From positions 1 through 13,367 of the forward strand of contig JAFGPF010000030.1 of NCBI GenBank assembly GCA_016926115.1: a stretch of DNA of 13,367 nt, given 5' to 3'. The DNA is from Dehalococcoidales bacterium. GTDB taxonomy: Bacteria; Chloroflexota; Dehalococcoidia; Dehalococcoidales; RBG-16-60-22. A program made the translations under genes and the position numbers. Below, in pieces: positions 6,001 to 13,367 of the stretch. The number at the start of each line of letters is the position of its first letter. Within the stretch, counting starts at the first letter, position 1. The notes below the pieces were generated by a model, which did no database searches, was not told the DNA's origin, and worked only from the letters and a program-made list of their open reading frames with translations.

Positions 6001-8655
6001 ATGACGACGAAGACTAGGAAAGTACAAAAAGCCCGCATCCATGTTACCGGCATGACCTGCACCACCTGCGCCGCCACCGTGGAGAAGGCGCTGGCGGATA
6101 CGAAGGGCGTGGAACGGGCTAACGTGAATTTCGCCTCGGAGAAGGCTTCCGTGGACTACGACCCGGAGAAAACGGACTTTTCTAAAATCAGAGAAGCTAT
6201 CACCGATTCCGGGTATAACATAGCGACGCAAAAGTCTATATTCCCGGTCAGCGGCATGACCTGCGCTTCCTGTGTTACCCGCGTGGAGGAAGCCCTTAAA
6301 AGCGTCCCCGGTGTGGTTTCGGTGAATGTGAACCTAGCATCGGAGAAAGCCACGGTGGAGTACATCGAGGGGACGGATGCCGCCGACCTGCGCAAGTCTG
6401 TCCACGACGCTGGCTACGAGCTGGGCAGTGAAGTAGAAACGCTGGAAGACGTCACCGCTGCCTCCGGTCGGGAAACCAAGAATGTCAGGGACAGGTTTAT
6501 CTTGGCGGCGGTCCTTGCCGCCGTCATCATGGCTTTGATGTGGCTGCCATCGTTCACGGGTAAATCGTATCTCCTGTGGGCGCTGGCGACGCCGGTGCAG
6601 TTCTGGGCGGGCTGGCGGTTCTACCAGGGGGCGTGGGGCGCCCTGAAGCACCGCACCGCCGATATGAACACCCTGATTGCCGTGGGCACGTCGGCGGCTT
6701 ATTTCTACAGTCTGGTGGCGGTGCTTTTCCCCGGTCTCTTCCGCGCCGGAGGGCTGGAAGTCCACCTGTACTTCGATACCTCCGCCATGATTATCACCCT
6801 GATACTGCTGGGGCGTTTCCTGGAGGCGCGGGCTAAAGGGCAGACCTCGGCGGCGATTAAAAGGCTCATCGGACTTCAGCCGAAGACGGCGCTGGTGATA
6901 CGGGACGGTGAAGAGATAGAAATACCTGTGGAAGACGTGCAGGTCGGCGACCTTGTCCTCGTGCGACCCGGCGAGCGCGTGCCGGTGGATGGCATTATCC
7001 GGCAGGGGCAGCCCGGCATCGACGAGTCCATGGTGACCGGCGAAAGCCTGCCGGTGGATAAAAAAGCGGGCGACGAGGTAATCGGGGCGACCATCAACAG
7101 GACGGGAAGCTTCCGCTTCGAAGCCACCAGAATCGGCAAGGACACCACGCTGGCGCGCATCGTCCGGCTGGTGGAGGAAGCCCAGGGGAGCAAGGCGCCT
7201 ATCCAGCGCCTGGCGGATATTATCGCCAGCTACTTCGTGCCGGTGGTTATCGGCATCGCCGTGATTACATTTATAATATGGTACTTTGCCGGACCTGCCC
7301 CCTCGCTGACGTTTGCCTTCCTCAACTTCATTGCCGTGCTGATTATCGCCTGCCCCTGCGCCCTGGGACTTGCCACGCCGACGGCTATCATGGTGGGCAC
7401 GGGCAAAGGCGCCGAGCAGGGCATCCTTATCCGCAGCGCCGAAGCCCTGGAACGATTTTACAAAGTGGATACGCTGCTGCTGGACAAAACGGGCACGCTT
7501 ACCGAGGGCAAGCCGGAAGTGACCGATATTATCGCTGCCCCTTCATATAAAGAGGACGAGGTACTCGCTCTGGCGGCGGCAGTGGAGCACGACTCCGAGC
7601 ATCCTCTCGGGGAAGCCGTGGTCAGGGAAGCCCAAAAAAGAGACCTCAAGATTGCTACAGTCGCCGGTTTCCAGGCTGTTCCGGGTCGCGGTGCGGAGGC
7701 GAAAATCGGTAGAAAGAAGCTCCTGCTGGGCAATTTGCAATTGATGGGAGACCGGAAAATCGCTTTGAACGGGCTGGCGGAGAAAGCCGATGGTCTGTCA
7801 AAGAACGGCAGGACGGTGATGTTCCTGGCGGTTGACGGCAGGGCGGCGGGTGTCATCGGGCTGGCGGACACGTTAAAGTCGGATGCTGATACAGTGGTAG
7901 CCGGGATAAGCCGGAGGGGTATCGAGGTGGTGATGGTCACCGGCGATAACCAGCGTACTGCCGAAGTCATCGCCCGCGAGGCGGGAATCGACCGCGTTCT
8001 TGCCGAGGTGCTGCCGGAGAACAAGGCTGAAGAGGTGAAAAAGCTCCAGGAAGAGGGCAGGGTGGTGGCAATGGTCGGGGACGGTATTAACGACGCCCCG
8101 GCGCTGGCGCAGGCGGACGTGGGCATCGCCATTGGCACCGGCACCGATGTCGCCATGGAAACGGGCGATATTACCTTGATTGGCGGCGACCTGGACGGTA
8201 TTACCGCGGCGATTTCGCTGAGTCGGCGTACCATGCGGACGATAAAACAGAACCTCTTCTGGGCGTTCGCCTATAATACGCTGCTCATCCCGGTGGCGGC
8301 GGGGGTGCTTTACCTTGCCTTCGGCAAGACCGGCGTGCCGTCCGGACTGAATTTTATCTTGGGTGATTACGGATTTCTCAATCCGATTCTGGCGGCGGCG
8401 GCGATGGCTGCCAGCTCGATAACGGTGGTATCCAACTCGCTGCGCCTGAGGGGCTTTACACCCCCGAAGATATCGGAATCAAACAAAGGAGAAGGAGGTG
8501 CCGGAATGGCTATCGACCCCGTATGCAAGATGACCGTTGATGAAAAGACAGCGGCGGCGACTTCTGAATATAAGGGCAAGAAGTACTACTTCTGCGCCGC
8601 GGGCTGCAAGAAGGCTTTTGATGCCGACCCGGAGAAATACCTGGCAACTGAATAG
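6001..8655 (+). CDS. copA: Cu(I)-exporting P1B-type ATPase with C-terminal YHS domain
   Basis: An 884-residue copper-efflux ATPase that hydrolyses ATP to expel Cu(I) across the cytoplasmic membrane. Two N-terminal HMA domains carry GMTCTTC (Cys20, Cys23) and GMTCASC (Cys88, Cys91). The core has TGES (346-349), the membrane CPC (451-453), phosphorylated Asp495 in DKTGT, the HP pair (534-535), TGDN (647-650) and GDGIND (693-698). The Cu(I) signatures N-x6-YN-x4-P (751-764) and P-x6-M-x2-SS (795-806) place it in the P1B-1 group rather than Zn or Cd pumps. The usual CopA end, SNSLRLRGF, is followed by a Gly/Glu linker and a YHS domain (836-884) with Cys842, Cys865 and Cys869. YHS fusions to such ATPases are known. 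A strong internal ribosome-binding site precedes Met836. The gene is transcribed divergently from the 172-aa secreted gene across a 140-bp spacer. Confidence 0.97.
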   Translation: MTTKTRKVQKARIHVTGMTCTTCAATVEKALADTKGVERANVNFASEKASVDYDPEKTDFSKIREAITDSGYNIATQKSIFPVSGMTCASCVTRVEEALKSVPGVVSVNVNLASEKATVEYIEGTDAADLRKSVHDAGYELGSEVETLEDVTAASGRETKNVRDRFILAAVLAAVIMALMWLPSFTGKSYLLWALATPVQFWAGWRFYQGAWGALKHRTADMNTLIAVGTSAAYFYSLVAVLFPGLFRAGGLEVHLYFDTSAMIITLILLGRFLEARAKGQTSAAIKRLIGLQPKTALVIRDGEEIEIPVEDVQVGDLVLVRPGERVPVDGIIRQGQPGIDESMVTGESLPVDKKAGDEVIGATINRTGSFRFEATRIGKDTTLARIVRLVEEAQGSKAPIQRLADIIASYFVPVVIGIAVITFIIWYFAGPAPSLTFAFLNFIAVLIIACPCALGLATPTAIMVGTGKGAEQGILIRSAEALERFYKVDTLLLDKTGTLTEGKPEVTDIIAAPSYKEDEVLALAAAVEHDSEHPLGEAVVREAQKRDLKIATVAGFQAVPGRGAEAKIGRKKLLLGNLQLMGDRKIALNGLAEKADGLSKNGRTVMFLAVDGRAAGVIGLADTLKSDADTVVAGISRRGIEVVMVTGDNQRTAEVIAREAGIDRVLAEVLPENKAEEVKKLQEEGRVVAMVGDGINDAPALAQADVGIAIGTGTDVAMETGDITLIGGDLDGITAAISLSRRTMRTIKQNLFWAFAYNTLLIPVAAGVLYLAFGKTGVPSGLNFILGDYGFLNPILAAAAMAASSITVVSNSLRLRGFTPPKISESNKGEGGAGMAIDPVCKMTVDEKTAAATSEYKGKKYYFCAAGCKKAFDADPEKYLATE
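8492..8655 (+). other. Possible internal translation start giving a free 49-aa YHS protein
   Basis: AAGGAGG (8492-8498) sits seven bases before an in-frame ATG (8506-8508, Met836 of the ATPase). A second AAAGGAG lies at 8485-8491. Translation from here would give a 49-residue protein, [11 protein letters not shown] to the ATPase stop, the normal size of a stand-alone YHS metal-binding protein. The site is a better Shine-Dalgarno than the one of the full-length gene. It may be a relic of an operon whose two genes fused, an active internal start, or a chance result of encoding a Gly/Glu-rich linker. Confidence 0.4.
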
Positions 8656-8681
8656 GCGGGAGTGGTTATTCCGCCTTTTTT
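8655..8681 (+). terminator. Rho-independent terminator of the copper ATPase gene
   Basis: The stem GGCGGGA (8655-8661) pairs with TTCCGCC (8669-8675), with one G-U pair and a 7-nt loop, followed by six T (8676-8681). The stem starts on the last base of the ATPase stop codon. The hairpin contains the stop and last codons of the convergent CARDB gene, so the two genes share this DNA. Confidence 0.85.
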
Positions 8682-11350
8682 GCCCTTCTCCTCAGCAGTA
8701 AAAGTATGACAATGGTGGCTACGCCCACGCCCGCTACGGCGAAGATAAAGACCTTGTTCAGCAGGACTCCCATTATGCCAGACGAGTCCTCTTCGCCGAT
8801 ATTAGCGGCAATGTCCTCTTCGTCGGTCAGGTTGTCGGCGGTATCTTCTTCAAGGTCTTCCTCGATTCCCAGCAGTTCATCGACGATTACCTCGCTTGCC
8901 GAGGGTTCGCTGACCGGTGCGGCGGACTCGGATTCCGTCTCCTCTTCGACTTCGGCTGCCGGCTCTGTCACCGGTTCCGGTTCAGCCAGCGGCGGCAACG
9001 GGTTGGCAAGGTTGATAGTTTTATCGTTGTTGGTTTCGTCGTTCTCGGTGATTAAGTCGTCGCTGTCGGCAATCACTTCGAGTACGTGCTCTCCGTCCTC
9101 CGCCGTCCAGTTGAAGATGCCCACCGCCGTCGATTCTCCGCCGATTGAGTCGATAGCCAGGTTGTTCAGCAGTTCATCGTCGATATAGCAGGCAAGATAC
9201 GGGGAAACGGCAGGTCCGCTCCCGAGGTTCTTGACGGTAATCATGAAAGTCACCGTGGTACCATCGGAAAATTCGGCGGGCGACCAGGATACACCCTGTA
9301 TGGCGAGGTCGGGGGCGGGCATATATACCGTACGTTCGTTATTTGTTTCGTCTATCTCCGATGTATCGCCTGTTTTATCGATAACTGCTTTGAAGATATG
9401 GGAGTCCGATTCCACTTCCCAGGTGAAAGTCCGGGTAATCGTGTTACCGGGCTCGATATATCCGATGCTGTGATTGCCCCGGTAGATATCGTCCACGTAG
9501 TAGTTTATAAAGGAATCGCTAACCTCGAGGTCTCCGTCGTTCTCAATGACGATTGTAAAGGTAACGTCGTCGCCCGGCGAAGGCACCAGCGGCGTCCAGG
9601 TGATGCTTTGAACGGCCAGGTCGGGGGCGGGTATGGAAATAGTCGCCGACATTGTATTATTGGATTCATTGGTTTCCCCGACGCTGTCATGATAATCCGC
9701 GGTAATCCCGATGGTATGTGTACCGCCCGTAGCCTGCCACGTGGCTTTCCGGGTAACGGTGCCTCCGGGTTCTATCGTGTGAATGGCGATTGTGTTCAGC
9801 AGGGCGCCGTCGACGTAATACGCGAGGTAGGATGGACTGGCGCTACCGCTGCCGTTGTTCTCGACGGTGGCTATGACACTTACCATGTCGTTGGCGGACG
9901 GGTCCGCCGGGGTATAGCTGATGCTTTCAATTACCAGGTCGGCGGATGGAGAAGGCCTGGATAATGATACATTCACCGTCCTGGTGTTGTTGTCTTCGTT
10001 GCTTTCCACCAGTATATTGTCTTCATCGACGACGGCGGTAACGGTAATCGAGCTCTGCTGGGTTGACCAGGGGAACGTCGCCGTGGTGGAAGCCCCCGGG
10101 TCCAGCCCCGGCAAGCGATTGCTGATGCTGGAATAATCGTCCACATGTAGGTCCAGGTCGATAGAGTTAGCCCGTTTTACCCCCTGGTTCTCGACAGTAA
10201 CGGTGAAGGTGAACGAGTGACCCGTCAGCGGAGTTGACGGCGACCACGTAATGCTCTGGATGATGAGGTCGGCGGCTACGGCGGGCAGGGATGTCTCGGC
10301 ACTGTTGTTGGTCTCGTCTATCTCGGTAAGGGTTTCACCGGCATCGGCTATCGCTTTAAACGTATGGGCATTCGCGTCTAATGCCTGGGTGAATGTCTCG
10401 GTGGTTGAAGAACCGGGGCTAAGCTGGCCTACATAGGTCGAGTCCTGGCAGACGCCGTCGATGAAGAACGCCAGTATCGAACTGCCGGACGTGCCGTTAC
10501 CCTGGTTTTTTACGGTGGTAGTGAAGGTGACATCGCCGTTTTCCGTGCGGGTTGCGGGTGACCACGTAATAGTGTCGATAGCAAGGTCGGGGGTGGCGGT
10601 GGCGCAGTGTACCGCCTTGTAATTATTCATCTCGTTAATCTCGGCGACCTGGTTCAATATATCGGCATGGGCTTCCAAGGTGTGCGGGCCCGATAACGCC
10701 GCCCACGTGTAGGTGATGTTGGAACTGGTTCCGGGGTATATCGGCATGACCAGCTGCTTTATCCTTGGTTTCCCGTCGATGTACAGGTTCACGTAGAACG
10801 CCGGAGCCATGTAGTTGCCCCGGTTCGTGACCGATATGTAAAAAGTTACCTTATCGCCGATTGAGGGATTTTCCGGTATCCAGGTTATCTCGTCGATTGC
10901 CAGGTCGGCGGCTACCACATAAAAGGCGTACGTTTTCTCGTTGTTTTCCTCGTTCTCCTCGTCAATGCCGTTGGAGCAGTCTATTACCGCCCGGATGGAG
11001 TGTTCGCCCGCCTCTGCTTCCCAGTAATAGGTGTTTGTAAAGGTGGTGTTAGCGGCCGCCTGCCGTGCGTAATCGGTTTCCAGATAGACATCATCGATGT
11101 AGTAGGCAACGAGGGAAGAGCCTGCGTAACCATCCCCCTGGTTCCTGATATTCACCGTGAACGTCACCGTATCCCCGATTACCGGTATTTCCGGGTACCA
11201 GGAAATAGATTCGATTATCAGGTCGGGCTTATCGGAGGGAGCGGCAAGCGCGTGGTTATCGCCCGTGATTACGGCAGGGGCCAGCAGGACCGCCAGCAGG
11301 CATATTATTACCGTGGCACCGGGCATTGCCCGGAGTTTGCAGATACTCAT
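8666..11350 (-). CDS. Surface protein with seven CARDB-type repeats and C-terminal membrane anchor
   Basis: 894 residues, probably exposed outside the cell. A hydrophobic N-terminal signal (about 10-37, ending ALAAP) is followed by seven tandem beta-sandwich repeats of 104-110 residues. They start near residues 42, 148, 254, 360, 470, 576 and 680. Each opens with DLxIxxIxWxP and carries VTFxxxVxNxG, a Y/FIDD motif, and a closing IDExNN-like motif. This is the CARDB (APHP-like) adhesion-type fold. Residues about 790-856 are Glu/Ser/Pro-rich and acidic, like a stalk. Then come a membrane helix (about 867-887) and RRRAKKAE, a stop-transfer end. No enzyme domain is visible. The ATG at 11350 has only GAAGG ten bases upstream; Met9 (11326) is an alternative start that keeps the signal. 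CARDB proteins often mediate adhesion or scaffolding, but the binding partner is unknown. Confidence 0.92.
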   Translation of the reverse strand: MSICKLRAMPGATVIICLLAVLLAPAVITGDNHALAAPSDKPDLIIESISWYPEIPVIGDTVTFTVNIRNQGDGYAGSSLVAYYIDDVYLETDYARQAAANTTFTNTYYWEAEAGEHSIRAVIDCSNGIDEENEENNEKTYAFYVVAADLAIDEITWIPENPSIGDKVTFYISVTNRGNYMAPAFYVNLYIDGKPRIKQLVMPIYPGTSSNITYTWAALSGPHTLEAHADILNQVAEINEMNNYKAVHCATATPDLAIDTITWSPATRTENGDVTFTTTVKNQGNGTSGSSILAFFIDGVCQDSTYVGQLSPGSSTTETFTQALDANAHTFKAIADAGETLTEIDETNNSAETSLPAVAADLIIQSITWSPSTPLTGHSFTFTVTVENQGVKRANSIDLDLHVDDYSSISNRLPGLDPGASTTATFPWSTQQSSITVTAVVDEDNILVESNEDNNTRTVNVSLSRPSPSADLVIESISYTPADPSANDMVSVIATVENNGSGSASPSYLAYYVDGALLNTIAIHTIEPGGTVTRKATWQATGGTHTIGITADYHDSVGETNESNNTMSATISIPAPDLAVQSITWTPLVPSPGDDVTFTIVIENDGDLEVSDSFINYYVDDIYRGNHSIGYIEPGNTITRTFTWEVESDSHIFKAVIDKTGDTSEIDETNNERTVYMPAPDLAIQGVSWSPAEFSDGTTVTFMITVKNLGSGPAVSPYLACYIDDELLNNLAIDSIGGESTAVGIFNWTAEDGEHVLEVIADSDDLITENDETNNDKTINLANPLPPLAEPEPVTEPAAEVEEETESESAAPVSEPSASEVIVDELLGIEEDLEEDTADNLTDEEDIAANIGEEDSSGIMGVLLNKVFIFAVAGVGVATIVILLLLRRRAKKAE
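9002..11227 (-). repeat. Tandem array of seven CARDB-like domain repeats
   Basis: The period is 106 residues (318 bp) for units 1-3 and 5, 110 for unit 4 and 104 for unit 6. The repeats are well diverged in sequence, so this is an old domain array rather than a recent DNA duplication or assembly artefact. Confidence 0.88.
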
Positions 11351-11351
11351 A

Positions 11352-11392
11352 GAGTTATAGCCTTCACGTGTCGGCTGATTACAGGATAACTC
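11352..11392 (-). promoter_or_regulatory. Possible leader hairpin before the CARDB gene start
   Basis: GAGTTAT (11352-11358) and ATAACTC (11386-11392) are perfect 7-bp inverted arms separated by 27 nt. In the minus-strand mRNA the 3' arm ends one base before ATG 11350. An inner AGCC/GGCT pairing would cover part of the weak GAAGG ribosome-binding site. This might limit translation. No promoter stood out in the remaining leader (11393-11478). Confidence 0.3.
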
Positions 11393-11478
11393 GATGGGCG
11401 TACGGGTGATTGGGCTGTAGCATGGGTTTAGGTATGGTGTTATCCCTCATTTTTAAAGGGTCTTGGAGAGCATGGCTG

Positions 11479-11513
11479 AAAAAATGTACGCCGCAGACTG
11501 ATGTCTGCGGCGT
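11479..11513 (-). terminator. Rho-independent terminator of the acyl-CoA synthetase gene
   Basis: A perfect 11-bp stem (11488-11498 with 11503-11513, core CGCCGCAGAC) and a 4-nt loop is followed on the minus strand by TACATTTTTT. It lies 33 bp past the stop at 11546 and before the CARDB gene, making the latter a separate transcription unit. Confidence 0.88.
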
Positions 11514-11545
11514 TATTCATTGATATGTGTTAGATGATAGGGTAG

Positions 11546-13144
11546 TTATATTTTCCTGCCGGAGCTTGCCCAGTATTTTTCACGCAGGTCGCGTTTCATT
11601 ATCTTGCCGGCGGCGTTCTTGGGCAGGGCATCCATGAACTCCATCGATTTAGGCGATTTGTACCCCGCGAGGTTTTTCTTGCAGAATGCAATCAATTCTT
11701 CGGTGGTAACTTTGGCGTCCTTCTTCAGACTGACGACGGCATGGACTTTCTCCACCCAGTAGGGGTCGGGGATGCCGATTACTGCTGCCTCGTGCACGCC
11801 GGGGTGGCGGTAGAGTATTTCCTCCACCTCTCTGGGGAAAACGTTCTCGCCGCCGGTGATTATCTTGTCCTTTTTTCGGTCGACGATGTACACGTAGCCG
11901 TTTTCGTCGTAGCAGCCGATGTCGCCGGTGTGCAGCCAGCCGTCGATGATGGTGCTTTTGGTATCCTCGGGACTCTTCCAGTATTCAATCATGTTGTGTT
12001 TGCTGCGGACGATAATCTCGCCCATCTCACCGGGGTCGACGTCTTTATCCTTGTCGTCGACGATTCTTACCTGTACGCCGATATCCGGTTGTCCGGCGGA
12101 GGAGAGTATTTTTTCCTGCGGTTTACCCAGCACGTCGTGGTCTTCCTTGGGCAGGTGGCAGATGGCGGGTCCGCTCTCGCTCATGCCGTAGCCCTGTCCG
12201 AAGACATTCCCGAAGGTCGCCAGACCGCTCTTCAGCACTTCCAGCGGCATGGGGGAGCCGCCGTACCAGATGTACTTGAGGCTGCTGACGTCGTACTTTT
12301 TAACCTCGGGCACGGCGAGCATGGCGACGAGGTGGGTGGGCACGATGGATACGTGCGTGGCTTTTTCGTCCTGGATGAGCTGCATGACGCCGGCGGGGTC
12401 GAAGTTTTTCACGATGACGTTGCAGCCGCCCACGTAGAGAATGGAGCGGTAAATGGTGTCGCCGGCGATGTGAAACATGGGGGATACCTGGATATGCCGG
12501 TCGTCCGCCTGTATGCTCAGGTTGATGATGTAGGTGCGGGTATCGTCCCAGGCTTCTTTGTGGGAATACACCGCGCCGCGGGGCAGGCCGGTGGTGCCGC
12601 TGGTATAGATGATATAGAACCCGTCGTCTTCGTCCACCTGGACATCCGGTTCTTCGTCTCCGGGCGCGGAATCGATGAGGTCGTTGATGAATGTCATGTC
12701 TTTAGCCGACTCTTCGAGTGATACGGCGTTCTTGACTCCGGTCATCCTGGGGCGTATCGATTCGATGACGGGCATCAGTTCCGGGCCGACGAACAGGGTG
12801 TTGACCTCCGAGTAGTTAATCAGGTGGTCCAGTTCCTCGGCGCCGAGGCGGGGATTGAAACGAGAGAGCAGGTAACCGCCCTTCATCGCCGCCCCGTAGA
12901 CGATGCAGTAGTCGAGGCAGTTCCAGGAGAGAATACCTATGGAGTCGCCCTTTTTCACCCCGAGTTTCTGCATGGCATTGACCAGGCTGTTGACTTTGGC
13001 GTTGAACCGGGCGTAGGTCAACCGCTGGTCTCCGTAAACGTACGCCTCCTTGTCCGGGCGCAGGAGCGAGTGGCGGTGGATGATATAAGCAAAAGTGCCT
13101 ATTTTATACCGGGATAGTTCCTTTAATATCTGACCTGCTGGCAT
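11546..13144 (-). CDS. Acyl-CoA synthetase / AMP-dependent ligase (ANL superfamily)
   Basis: A 532-residue cytoplasmic enzyme expected to activate a carboxylic acid with ATP to an acyl-adenylate and then form the CoA thioester. The motifs are complete: P-loop YTSGTTGLPRG (180-190), A5 YGMSES (319-324), Asp408 in GWLHTGDIG, Arg423 in VDRKKDKIITGGENVFPREVE (422 onward), and catalytic Lys514 in AAGKIMKRDL. The architecture, length and motifs place it with long- or medium-chain fatty-acyl-CoA synthetases (FadD-like) rather than NRPS domains or acetyl-CoA synthetase. The exact chain length or aromatic substrate cannot be read. The ATG at 13144 has GGAGG six bases upstream. It stands alone, about 140 bp downstream of a tRNA gene, with its own terminator. 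I see no clear promoter in 13145-13282, so read-through from the tRNA transcript is possible. Confidence 0.95.
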   Translation of the reverse strand: MPAGQILKELSRYKIGTFAYIIHRHSLLRPDKEAYVYGDQRLTYARFNAKVNSLVNAMQKLGVKKGDSIGILSWNCLDYCIVYGAAMKGGYLLSRFNPRLGAEELDHLINYSEVNTLFVGPELMPVIESIRPRMTGVKNAVSLEESAKDMTFINDLIDSAPGDEEPDVQVDEDDGFYIIYTSGTTGLPRGAVYSHKEAWDDTRTYIINLSIQADDRHIQVSPMFHIAGDTIYRSILYVGGCNVIVKNFDPAGVMQLIQDEKATHVSIVPTHLVAMLAVPEVKKYDVSSLKYIWYGGSPMPLEVLKSGLATFGNVFGQGYGMSESGPAICHLPKEDHDVLGKPQEKILSSAGQPDIGVQVRIVDDKDKDVDPGEMGEIIVRSKHNMIEYWKSPEDTKSTIIDGWLHTGDIGCYDENGYVYIVDRKKDKIITGGENVFPREVEEILYRHPGVHEAAVIGIPDPYWVEKVHAVVSLKKDAKVTTEELIAFCKKNLAGYKSPKSMEFMDALPKNAAGKIMKRDLREKYWASSGRKI

Positions 13145-13282
13145 TCTATTCCTCCATATTCGCGGGATGTTTCTAACTCCGGGCTGACCGGCGCAAAGGG
13201 CTGCTGTTCAGGCTGACTGTATGGGCTTGGGGAAAATCGGTCGGCGTACGGATGTTATGCAAGTACTCTCCTTGATAATAAG

Positions 13283-13359
13283 TGGTGGGCCACTCTGGGT
13301 TCGAACCAGAGACCTCAGTCTTATCAGGACTGCGCTCTAACCAGCTGAGCTAGTGGCCC
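13283..13359 (-). tRNA. tRNA-Ile (anticodon GAT), CCA encoded
   Basis: The minus strand folds as a full cloverleaf. Acceptor GGGCCAC (13359-13353) pairs with GTGGCCC (13293-13287). The D-stem is GCTC/GAGC. The anticodon stem CAGTC/GACTG surrounds loop CTGATAA, with anticodon GAT at 13325-13323. The variable loop is AGGTC, and the T-arm is TCTGG-TTCGAAC-CCAGA. Discriminator A at 13286 is followed by a genomic CCA (13285-13283). The canonical body is 74 nt. Its upstream promoter lies outside the window. Confidence 0.97.
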
Positions 13360-13367
13360 GTATACTA

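Noticed and set aside
5968..6231. 87-codon minus-strand frame over the start of the copper ATPase
   Set aside because: It is antisense to the first HMA domain and the promoter, with no domain, and incompatible with the divergent promoter arrangement.
7458..8234. Open frame (258 codons) on the minus strand within the copper ATPase
   Set aside because: It is Ser/Ala/Thr/Pro-rich antisense shadow over the conserved ATP-binding domains; no domain or start signal.
8706..9188. Ser-rich plus-strand frame
   Set aside because: It is the mirror of the Glu/Ser/Pro stalk and last CARDB unit of the minus-strand gene; no independent support.
11741..12721. Long open frame (326 codons) on the plus strand
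   Set aside because: It lies wholly antisense to the acyl-CoA synthetase gene, whose motifs are complete. The antisense frame is Val/Asp/Gly-biased with no recognisable domain and no ribosome-binding site, as expected for a mirror frame of a GC-rich gene.

Overview
The window reads as a chromosomal segment of a free-living bacterium with moderately high GC. No phage, plasmid, IS or CRISPR structure was seen. The exporter adaptor is a lipoprotein and no outer-membrane channel gene is present. Together with the style of the secreted 172-aa protein and the CARDB surface protein, this suggests a monoderm-like lineage, most likely Chloroflexota near Dehalococcoidia. That placement rests on family resemblance and was not searched.

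Left part (1-5860, all minus strand). The transcription order is: a secreted 172-aa protein of unknown function (5860-5342) with a strong terminator; an OmpR-type response regulator (5210-4521) overlapping a HAMP histidine kinase (4524-3187); then a MacA-like lipoprotein adaptor (3072-1348), a MacB/LolD-type ATPase (1331-663) and a MacB-type permease that runs off the left edge (666-1). The three transcription starts implied here (172-aa protein, regulator, adaptor) share a promoter layout: two TTAA-type half-sites exactly 11 bp apart, ending 13-15 nt before a TATAA-like -10. I infer that the regulator controls itself, the secreted protein and the exporter.

Middle (5861-8681). A Cu(I)-type P1B ATPase runs divergently on the plus strand. 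It has two N-terminal metal-binding domains and a C-terminal YHS domain. The YHS segment is preceded by a very good in-frame Shine-Dalgarno and ATG, so it might also be made as a separate 49-aa protein. A hairpin terminator closes the gene inside the 3' end of the convergent neighbour.

Right part (8666-13359, minus strand). An 894-aa surface protein has seven CARDB-like repeats, an acidic stalk and a C-terminal membrane anchor. Next come a terminator and an acyl-CoA synthetase-family AMP ligase, and finally a tRNA-Ile(GAT) at the right edge. No intergenic stretch exceeds 300 bases. The longest, about 195 bp at 11351-11545, holds a terminator and a possible leader hairpin.
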